The position numbers and the translations under genes are program-made. A stretch of 12,927 nucleotides of DNA, from contig CAMWRL010000036.1 in assembly GCA_947176685.1 (NCBI GenBank), forward strand, positions 1 to 12,927, read 5' to 3'. The notes beneath the pieces are model-generated. The model had not been told where the DNA came from. It did no database searches and was given only the letters and a program-made list of their open reading frames with translations. This DNA is from an uncultured Ruminococcus sp. Lineage in GTDB: Bacteria > Bacillota > Clostridia > Oscillospirales > Ruminococcaceae. Numbering within the stretch: the stretch's first letter is position 1; the number at the start of each line of letters is the position of its first letter. Below are positions 7,701 through 12,927 of this stretch, in pieces.

Positions 7701-9061
7701 GAAAATCCAACGTTTTCAAAGCCGGAACTGTTTCAGCGGTTGCGGACAAAACGGCTTTCGGGTATGTAAAAAAGTATTGCGAGGAAAGGGAGATACCCCT
7801 TAACAATGCCGAAATGAATCGGTTAGCAATAGGCTGTACGGGAATAAAGAGGACTACCGGACAGCACCCCGGCGGAATGGTAGTTGTGCCGTCCGACTAT
7901 GAAGTATATGATTTCACACCAGTACAACATCCGGCGGATTCCACTGATTCGGAAGTAATCACAACGCACTTCGACTTCAACTCAATGCATGATACTATTC
8001 TGAAACTTGACGAATTAGGACACGATGTACCGACATCATACAAACACCTTGAAGACCTTACCGGAAAGAAAATAAAGGATATACCGACTTCCGACCCCGA
8101 AGTACTGAAAATGTGTACGGATTGCAGTGTATTGGGAGTAACTCCGGAAGAAATATACTGTAAAACCGGAAGTCTTGGTCTTCCGGAAATGGGTACGAGC
8201 TTCACGCTGAAAATGCTTGTTGACGCACAGCCGAAACGATTCAGTGACTTTTTGCAGATTTCGGGACTGTCACACGGTACTGACGTATGGACAGGCAACG
8301 CAGAAGACCTTATTAACCAGAAAATATGTACTATTTCGGAAGTTATAGGAACTCGTGACAGTATTATGACATATCTGATTTACAAGGGAGTTGAACATAA
8401 AACGGCATTCCAGATTATGGAGTGGACACGTAAGGGAAAAGCTCCGAAGAACTTCACTCCGGAAATAATCCAAATGCTTAAAGAACATGATGTCCCCGAC
8501 TGGTATATTAACAGCTGTCTGAAAATCAAATATATGTTCCCGAAAGCTCACGCCGCCGCTTACGTTATCGCCGCTATGAAATTAGGCTGGTTCAAACTGT
8601 ATATGCCACTTGAATATTATGCAACGTTTTTTTCAGTCAAGGGAGGAGACTTCGACGCAGACAGCGCAATACAGGGAAAAGAAGCCGTCCGCAGACGTAT
8701 AGAGGAACTCCGCAGTATGGGAAACAGTCTTTCAGCAAAGGAAAAATCCCTGTACAACATTCTGCTGATAACCAATGAAATGCTTTCAAGAGGTTATGAC
8801 TTCCTGCCGATAGACCTTTTCAAGTCGCACGCAACGGACTATCTTGTTGAAGACGGAAAACTCAGAATACCATTCGCCGCAATGACGGGCGTCGGTGCAA
8901 GTGCCGCCGCCGGAATTTATGAAGCTGTACAGAAAGGCGGTTTTATTTCGGTTGACGAGTTCCGAAAGATGAGCGGTGTATCAAAAACCACAATAGATAT
9001 GCTGAAAAATGCCGGTGCTTTTGGTGATTTGCCCGAATCTGCACAATTATCATTTTTCTGA
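4754..9061 (+). CDS. polC: DNA polymerase III alpha subunit, Gram-positive PolC type, with built-in 3'-5' exonuclease
   Basis: PolC is the main replicative polymerase of Firmicutes. This 1435-aa protein has the standard length and domain order. An N-terminal region (1 to about 175) is followed by a Pro/Glu-rich linker (about 178-198) and an OB fold (about 235-318). The PHP domain begins at about 332 (ELHCHTN, AITDHG, GCEAYIV) and resumes after the inserted exonuclease, ending near CDVHFID (733-739). The DEDDh proofreading exonuclease spans about 418-580 with D423, E425, D509, H562 and D567. The polymerase core shows GYLVGSRGSVGSS (875-887), zinc-finger cysteines C907, C910, C932 and C935, catalytic D961 and D963 in PDIDLNF, KLDELGHD with D1086, SHGTDVW (1173-1179) and FPKAHAAAY (1262-1270). 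It ends in QLSFF, a likely sliding-clamp binding motif. The ATG lies three bases after the ispG stop, in the same frame, with no SD at normal distance; the nearest GGAG is 18 bases away. Translational coupling to ispG is likely. Confidence 0.98.
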   Translation: MGINLAEFLKEYTEIPESTRSGDIFRLAYSEKMDRITFFSLFESIVPAEDIFSFEKTVENALRIERIRLVCRYPEKLFSIDSCDEIIKLLKRDISVINGFMDNAGIRIDGDNMSISLAHGGRDILEKYHFCQNFSKMIYSQFGLKINVALNGSEKVSSEEYNEMIEKISSGLPDYSEQLAPEAPPEKPEVIIPDKPVDIASLDTDFDSESAEIVFGKAIREVPAPIGEALKNMGEKVIVVGDVFALELKEVRNEKTVATFDITDYSGSVKVKILAENEEIESMKLNSIKKNDAILVRGRLKADKFIHDIVIIPDSVIKVKRIPRIDSYPQKRVELHCHTNMSAMDAVTDPVTLIKRAAEWGHQAMAITDHGTVQAFPDCMYNMPDNFKVIYGCEAYIVNDIDKPSILKNPDGRSINDEIIIFDVETTGLNFSSDRLTEIGAVKLKNMQIVDTFNTKVNPMKHIPEKITELTGISDDDVRDAPQENEAIRQFMEFCGENPVLAAHNANFDTTVINEACKRNGIDFKYNWIDTLILCRIMMPEVARHKLNYVAKKLKLGKFEHHRASDDAMMLAKIYIELVGRLINDKDIKTLDDLNSKTGEVDIKRLNSYHQIILVRNQAGMKNLYKLVSYSNLDYFYKKPLIPKSVLIEHREGLIFGSACEAGELFQAMINHQSDEEIERLAKFYDYLEIQPTCNNEFMIRDGKADNVEELQDYTRRIVELGEKLNIPVCATCDVHFIDHKDAIYRKIILASMGFKDVENQAPLYFRTTEEMLAEFEFLGEEKAKEVVITNTNMIADMIEVVRPIPKGTFTPKIDGAEEELKKITHDKAYEIYGNPLPELVEKRLDRELSSIIKHGFSVLYIIAQKLVWNSVENGYLVGSRGSVGSSFVASMAGISEVNPLPPHYVCPNCKYSEFITDGQYGSGFDLPPKKCPHCGTELIREGHDIPFETFLGFDGDKEPDIDLNFSGEYQFYAHRYTERLFGKSNVFKAGTVSAVADKTAFGYVKKYCEEREIPLNNAEMNRLAIGCTGIKRTTGQHPGGMVVVPSDYEVYDFTPVQHPADSTDSEVITTHFDFNSMHDTILKLDELGHDVPTSYKHLEDLTGKKIKDIPTSDPEVLKMCTDCSVLGVTPEEIYCKTGSLGLPEMGTSFTLKMLVDAQPKRFSDFLQISGLSHGTDVWTGNAEDLINQKICTISEVIGTRDSIMTYLIYKGVEHKTAFQIMEWTRKGKAPKNFTPEIIQMLKEHDVPDWYINSCLKIKYMFPKAHAAAYVIAAMKLGWFKLYMPLEYYATFFSVKGGDFDADSAIQGKEAVRRRIEELRSMGNSLSAKEKSLYNILLITNEMLSRGYDFLPIDLFKSHATDYLVEDGKLRIPFAAMTGVGASAAAGIYEAVQKGGFISVDEFRKMSGVSKTTIDMLKNAGAFGDLPESAQLSFF

Positions 9062-9062
9062 C

Positions 9063-9091
9063 TTGACTTTATTTTGTTAATGTGTTATCAT
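9063..9091 (+). promoter_or_regulatory. Predicted sigma-A promoter of the his operon (extended -10)
   Basis: TTGACT (9063-9068) is separated by exactly 17 bases from TATCAT (9086-9091). TGT at 9083-9085 makes a TGn extended -10. Each hexamer differs from the sigma-70/A consensus by one base. The -35 starts one base after the polC stop codon. The expected transcript start is near 9098, giving a leader of about 33 bases before the hisZ ATG at 9131, with GGAGG at 9120-9124. No terminator precedes it, so transcription from the polC side may also enter the his genes. No mapping data are available to me. Confidence 0.75.
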
Positions 9092-9130
9092 ATTACTATG
9101 CTACTACGCTAAAGCGATTGGAGGACTTTA

Positions 9131-10318
9131 ATGAAAAACTATGACCTTATTACTCCGGAAGGTACTAAAGATTACCTTTTTGAAGAATGTATTGTAATCC
9201 GCAACGTTGAGAATACTCTTGTTGAACTTTTCAGAAGCTGCGGTTACAGCGAAATGCTTACGACAGGACTTGAATTTTATGATGTTTTCAACCTCAATTC
9301 AAGGTACTTTCCGCAGGAAAACCTGTACAAGCTTACCGACAGCAAGGGCAGACTGCTTGTAATGCGTCCCGATACTACAATGCCCATTGCAAGAGTGGTT
9401 GCAACACGACTGAGAGATGCAATGCTTCCGTTGAGACTTTTCTATAACCAGACTGTCTACCGCACCGAACCTGCCCTAAAGGGAAGAAGTGATGAAATTG
9501 TCCAGACAGGTATAGAATTAATCGGCTCTCAGCTCAAAATGGCAGAGCTTGAAGTTATTTCCACTGCCGTTACTGCCCTGAAATCTTTCGGAATGGAGTT
9601 TTCGCTCGAAATCGGCAACATAGGAATTTTCAAGGAACTTGTCGGCAGACTGGAAGTTACTGACAAGGTAAAGGAAAGAATACGCCGTCTGATTGAAACA
9701 AAGAATTTTCCGGCACTCAACGACCTGCTCGACTCTCTCGGCAGCAACAGCGTTACTTATGCACTGAAAAAATTACCTGCACTTTTCGGCGGCGAGGAAG
9801 TCTTTGAAAAGGCAGAGGAAATTATGCCTGACGAAAAAATAAAGAAACTTCTTGACGAACTGAGGGAAATTTACAACGATACCGATGAACTTTGCGGAAG
9901 TGACGGGGTAATTACCGTTGATTTGGGATTGGTAAACAAAACCGACTATTATACCGGACTTATTATCAAAGGTTATTTACAGGGACACGGCGAAGAAGTT
10001 CTGTCCGGCGGACGTTATGATAAACTTATTTCTGAATTTGGCTATGACGTTCCGGCGGTCGGATTTGCGGTAAACGTCAACGCTGTCGCCAAACTCATAG
10101 AAAAGAATGGTATTATTCCCGCAATGCCCAGAGTTGACGCAGTTGTATATGCTGAGGAGGGCTTTGAGGTTGCCGCAATAAAAGCTGCGCAGTCTTTAAG
10201 GGAGCAGGGACTTGTTGTTGAAAATGCACTTTTCAGTGACATCGCAACAGTAAGGCATTACGCTATTGAAAAGAAAATCCCGAAAGTCGTTGTAATAAAC
10301 AGTGAGGTGACAGAATAA
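9131..10318 (+). CDS. hisZ: ATP phosphoribosyltransferase regulatory subunit (HisZ)
   Basis: HisZ is a paralogue of histidyl-tRNA synthetase that no longer charges tRNA. It assembles with short-form HisG to make an active, histidine-sensitive ATP phosphoribosyltransferase. At 395 aa it keeps the class II synthetase fold: motif 2 around YNQTVYRTEP (105-114), RPDTTMPIAR (79-88), TDYYTGLI (271-278) and SGGRYDKL (292-299). Two points argue against a true HisRS: RPDTT replaces the usual RPEGT-type motif, and the motif 3 region reads GFAVNVNAV (311-319), without the Gly-x-Glu-Arg ending of HisRS. The neighbouring 209-aa HisG also requires a HisZ partner. Residues about 333-395 resemble a shortened anticodon-binding domain. 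GGAGG lies six bases before the ATG. The stop shares its last base with the hisG start (TAATG). Confidence 0.92.
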   Translation: MKNYDLITPEGTKDYLFEECIVIRNVENTLVELFRSCGYSEMLTTGLEFYDVFNLNSRYFPQENLYKLTDSKGRLLVMRPDTTMPIARVVATRLRDAMLPLRLFYNQTVYRTEPALKGRSDEIVQTGIELIGSQLKMAELEVISTAVTALKSFGMEFSLEIGNIGIFKELVGRLEVTDKVKERIRRLIETKNFPALNDLLDSLGSNSVTYALKKLPALFGGEEVFEKAEEIMPDEKIKKLLDELREIYNDTDELCGSDGVITVDLGLVNKTDYYTGLIIKGYLQGHGEEVLSGGRYDKLISEFGYDVPAVGFAVNVNAVAKLIEKNGIIPAMPRVDAVVYAEEGFEVAAIKAAQSLREQGLVVENALFSDIATVRHYAIEKKIPKVVVINSEVTE

Positions 10319-10947
10319 TGAATAAACCAATAAGAATAGCTCTCACAAAGGGCAGACTTGAAAAAGATACAGTCGGTCTTTTTGAAAAGCTCGGCTTTGA
10401 CTGTACGGCGGTTCACGAAAAAGGCAGAAAACTTATTCTTCCTATTCCGGACGGCAATATGGAAGTGGTTCTTGCAAAGGCAAATGACGTTATAACATAC
10501 GTTGAACACGGCGTATGTGATATGGGCGTTGTGGGAAAAGATACAATAATGGAAATGAAAGGCAAGTTTTTTGAACTTGTCGATTTGGGATTCGGTCGCT
10601 GTAAGTTTGCGCTTGCAACAAAAAAAGGTTATGACTTCTACAGCGGTTACGGCGTGAAAACCATAGCCACAAAATATCCCAACGTTTCAAGACACTTTTT
10701 TGAAAAAAAGGGTATGGACACCGAAATTATAAAAATCGAAGGCTCTGTTGAACTCGCACCGCTTCTTGAGCTTGCGGATGGTATTGTTGATATTGTAGAA
10801 ACGGGTACAACCCTTAAAGAAAACGGACTTGAAGTAATTGAGGACGTTGCACCGATTTCCGCAAGACTTATCGCCAATACAGTAAGTCTTAAATTCAGAA
10901 AGGCTGAAATTGACAGATTAATCACGCTTATAGAGGAGAATTTATAA
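10318..10947 (+). CDS. hisG: ATP phosphoribosyltransferase catalytic subunit, short form (HisG-S)
   Basis: HisG catalyses the first step of histidine biosynthesis, joining ATP and PRPP to give phosphoribosyl-ATP. At 209 aa it is the short form. It ends soon after the catalytic core and has no C-terminal ACT-like histidine-binding domain, so feedback control should come through HisZ, encoded just upstream. Family motifs are visible: RIALTKGRL (6-14), GRKLILPIPDG (36-46), DMGVVGKDTI (68-77), and the PRPP-binding loop in DGIVDIVETGTTL (154-166). The start has GAGGTGA at 10304-10310 and overlaps the hisZ stop by one base. The end overlaps hisD in the same way, so the three genes are probably translationally coupled; HisZ and HisG are needed in fixed proportion in one complex. 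Confidence 0.96.
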   Translation: MNKPIRIALTKGRLEKDTVGLFEKLGFDCTAVHEKGRKLILPIPDGNMEVVLAKANDVITYVEHGVCDMGVVGKDTIMEMKGKFFELVDLGFGRCKFALATKKGYDFYSGYGVKTIATKYPNVSRHFFEKKGMDTEIIKIEGSVELAPLLELADGIVDIVETGTTLKENGLEVIEDVAPISARLIANTVSLKFRKAEIDRLITLIEENL

Positions 10948-12230
10948 TGAAAAAGATTTATGCAGACGGCGTTAATGAAGTCGCATTTCTTGACGAACTC
11001 AGCAGACGTGCCGGCGAAACCAATAAGGAAGTTACCGAAACAGTTTCGGCAATCATAGACGACGTAAAAAATAATGGCGATACGGCTGTAAAGAATTATA
11101 CACTTAAATTTGACGGAAACCTTCCGCAGTACTACGAAGTACCGAGAGAAGTTATCAATGATGCAATGACAGAAGCAGACCCCGAATTTGTAAACGCACT
11201 TCTTGACGCTCAGGAGAATATAGCAGACTTCCATAACAGACAGGTTGAGCAGGGCTTTATAAATCCGAAGGCAAACGGCGTTATTCTGGGACAGAGAATC
11301 AGGGGTCTTGAAAAAGTTGGTTTATACGTTCCGGGAGGTACTGCCGCATATCCGTCAAGCGTTTTGATGAATGCGATTCCGGCAAAGATTGCAGGAGTAA
11401 AAGAGCTTATTATGGTAACTCCGCCGCTTAAGGACGGCACTCCCAACAAGGATATACTTGTTGCCGCTGCGATTTGCGGAGTTGACAGGATATTCCTTGC
11501 AGGAGGAGCGCAGGCAATTGCAGCACTGGCATACGGTACGGAGGAAATCCCGAAATGCGACAAGATTGTAGGTCCGGGAAATATATTCGTTGCAACCGCA
11601 AAGAAACTTCTTTACGGAGTGGTTGACATTGATATGATTGCAGGACCAAGCGAAATTCTTGTGCTTGCCGATGAAACAGCTAATCCGAAGTTTGCCGCCG
11701 CCGACCTTATGTCGCAGGCTGAACACGATAAATTAGCGTCCTCAATAATGATTACGACAAGTGAAAAGCTTGCAGATGAGACTATTGCGGAAATCAACCG
11801 TCAGAAAGAATATCTTTCAAGAAAAGAAATAATTGAAAAATCACTTGAAGACTACGGCGCAATAATCATTACGGACAGCCGTGAAAAAGCCGTATCGCTT
11901 GCCAACGCAATAGCTCCGGAACACCTTGAAGTACTTATGGACAACCCTATGGAACTGCTGGGCAGTCTGGACAATGCAGGTTCGGTATTTCTGGGACACT
12001 ATGCAAGTGAACCGCTCGGAGACTATTTCGCAGGACCTAATCACGTACTTCCGACAAGCGGTACAGCAAGATTCTTTTCACCTCTCGGCGTTGCAAGCTT
12101 CACAAAGCGTTCAAGCTACATCTACTACACAAGGGAAGCTCTCGAAGAAGCTAAGGACGATATAGTTCTTATTGCGGAAAAAGAGGGGCTGACCGCACAC
12201 GCCAACGCTATTAAAGTACGTTTTGAATAA
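10947..12230 (+). CDS. hisD: Histidinol dehydrogenase (HisD)
   Basis: HisD is the zinc-dependent, NAD-linked enzyme that oxidises L-histidinol to L-histidine in two steps, the end of the pathway. At 427 aa it matches the usual length. Visible family motifs include GLYVPGGTAAYPSS (125-138), GPGNIFVATAKK (209-220), IAGPSEILV (231-239) and LMSQAEHD (254-261). Expected zinc ligands are present as Q257, H260, D359 (in PLGDYFAGPNH, 356-366) and H418. The catalytic Glu-His pair is E325-H326 in APEHLEVL. GAGGAGA at 10933-10939 is the ribosome binding site, seven bases before the ATG, which shares its A with the hisG TAA stop. I see no truncation or missing active-site residue. Confidence 0.97.
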   Translation: MKKIYADGVNEVAFLDELSRRAGETNKEVTETVSAIIDDVKNNGDTAVKNYTLKFDGNLPQYYEVPREVINDAMTEADPEFVNALLDAQENIADFHNRQVEQGFINPKANGVILGQRIRGLEKVGLYVPGGTAAYPSSVLMNAIPAKIAGVKELIMVTPPLKDGTPNKDILVAAAICGVDRIFLAGGAQAIAALAYGTEEIPKCDKIVGPGNIFVATAKKLLYGVVDIDMIAGPSEILVLADETANPKFAAADLMSQAEHDKLASSIMITTSEKLADETIAEINRQKEYLSRKEIIEKSLEDYGAIIITDSREKAVSLANAIAPEHLEVLMDNPMELLGSLDNAGSVFLGHYASEPLGDYFAGPNHVLPTSGTARFFSPLGVASFTKRSSYIYYTREALEEAKDDIVLIAEKEGLTAHANAIKVRFE

Positions 12231-12251
12231 TCTGAAAGGCAGTGTTTTAAA

Positions 12252-12927
12252 ATGATAAACAAGTGGGAAGATAATGTCCGTCGGGTAGTGCCGTACACTC
12301 CCGGCGAACAGCCCAAAGACAAAGATATAATAAAACTCAACACCAATGAAAACCCTTATCCGCCTGCTCCGGCGGTAAGGGATATTCTTGATAATTATGA
12401 TGTTTCGGCAATGCGGCTTTATCCTAATCCCGATTCTGAAATTCTTGTCAACGCCATTGCTGAACGTTACAATTTAAAGCCGGAGCAGGTATTTGTCGGA
12501 GTGGGTTCGGATGACGTTATTTCAATGGCATTTATGACGTTTTTCAATTCGGACAAGCCTGTATTATTTCCGGACGTTACATACTCGTTTTATGACGTAT
12601 GGGCTGACGTTTACAGAATACCATACAAGACTTGTCCGTTACGTGAGGACTTCACTATAAATCCGGACGACTACAAACAGCCAAACGGCGGTATAATTTT
12701 CCCGAATCCCAACGCTCCTACAGGAGTACTTGAAAGTACGGAAATGATTGAGGAGATTTTAAAATCAAATCCTGATTCGGTTGTTATGATTGACGAAGCA
12801 TATATAGATTTCGGCGGTAAAAGCTGTCTGTCCCTCATTGATAAATACGAAAATCTTCTTGTTATACAGACGTTTTCAAAGTCACGCTCTATGGCTGGTA
12901 TGAGAATAGGTTTCGCAATGGGAAACG
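12252..12927 (+). CDS. hisC: Histidinol-phosphate aminotransferase (HisC), 3'-truncated by window edge
   Basis: HisC is a PLP-dependent fold type I aminotransferase that converts imidazole acetol phosphate and glutamate to histidinol phosphate. The window holds the first 225 residues, roughly the N-terminal two-thirds of a family usually about 350 aa. Recognisable motifs are KLNTNENPYPP (28-38), FPNPNAPTG (150-158), DEAYIDF (181-187) and the PLP-lysine motif TFSKSRSMAGMRIGFA (207-222) with K210 and the phosphate-binding R218. The ATG lies 21 bases after the hisD stop. Its SD is weak: AAAGG at 12235-12239 is 12 bases away. No other in-frame start exists before the hisD stop codon. The operon position supports histidine synthesis over the related tyrosine/phenylalanine aminotransferase role. 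The remaining his genes are presumably downstream. Confidence 0.95.
   Translation, partial: MINKWEDNVRRVVPYTPGEQPKDKDIIKLNTNENPYPPAPAVRDILDNYDVSAMRLYPNPDSEILVNAIAERYNLKPEQVFVGVGSDDVISMAFMTFFNSDKPVLFPDVTYSFYDVWADVYRIPYKTCPLREDFTINPDDYKQPNGGIIFPNPNAPTGVLESTEMIEEILKSNPDSVVMIDEAYIDFGGKSCLSLIDKYENLLVIQTFSKSRSMAGMRIGFAMGN

Noticed and set aside
9062..9130. T-box riboswitch or his leader peptide with a run of His codons
   Set aside because: The gap is 69 bases and the predicted leader about 33 bases. It has no T-box sequence, no terminator/antiterminator pair and no His-codon run; an ATG at 9098 opens only four codons.
9059..9130. Intrinsic terminator closing the polC transcription unit
   Set aside because: No stem followed by a U-tract is visible here, so readthrough into the his genes is assumed possible.
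9131..10318. Reading the first his gene as histidyl-tRNA synthetase (hisS)
   Set aside because: It lacks the Glu-Arg ending of class II motif 3 and the RPEGT-type motif of HisRS, and it sits beside a short-form HisG that needs HisZ.
10647..11234. 195-codon antisense open frame over hisG and hisD
   Set aside because: It lies opposite two strongly conserved enzymes with intact active sites, and its low-complexity Ser/Ile-rich translation is typical of reverse reading of coding sequence. The other antisense frames in the window were dismissed on the same grounds.

Overview
The window looks like a chromosomal housekeeping segment from a low-to-mid GC Clostridia member. The best guess is Oscillospiraceae/Ruminococcus-like. 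This rests on three things: a Gram-positive-type PolC with an inserted proofreading domain, the cdsA-dxr-rseP-ispG-polC order typical of Firmicutes, and strong GGAG-type ribosome binding sites. GC is about 44% in the parts of dxr and ispG I counted by hand. The genus is inference only. Every gene I can support is on the + strand, and coding density is very high. No gene-free stretch reaches 300 bases; the longest gap is 72 bases. I see no tRNA, rRNA, CRISPR array, insertion sequence or phage gene.

Region 1 (1-9061) is an envelope, isoprenoid and replication cluster. It begins with the 3' part of cdsA (CDP-diacylglycerol synthase), followed by a small AT-rich two-helix membrane protein of unknown function. 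Then come dxr (second step of the MEP isoprenoid pathway), rseP (site-2 intramembrane metalloprotease), a hairpin, ispG (late [4Fe-4S] MEP enzyme) and polC (replicative DNA polymerase, 1435 aa). B. subtilis has cdsA-dxr-rseP-proS-polC, so ispG occupies the place of proS here. The two MEP enzymes supply isoprenoid precursors, including those for the undecaprenyl carrier. CdsA supplies CDP-diacylglycerol for phospholipids, and RseP handles regulated membrane proteolysis.

Region 2 (9062-12927) is the start of a histidine biosynthesis operon. A near-consensus extended -10 promoter lies directly behind the polC stop codon. It is followed by hisZ, hisG (short form), hisD and hisC, and hisC runs off the window. 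HisZ and short HisG together form the first enzyme, ATP phosphoribosyltransferase. HisD catalyses the last two steps and HisC the aminotransferase step. hisZ/hisG and hisG/hisD each share one base in a TAATG stop-start overlap, which suggests translational coupling.

I did not find a convincing new system. The most interesting items are the AT-rich 169-aa membrane protein wedged between cdsA and dxr, with a stranded ribosome binding site beside it; the hairpin inside the operon, whose U-tract is better on the antisense strand; polC starting one codon after ispG without a visible Shine-Dalgarno; and the compact his promoter, which leaves no room for a T-box or attenuator.
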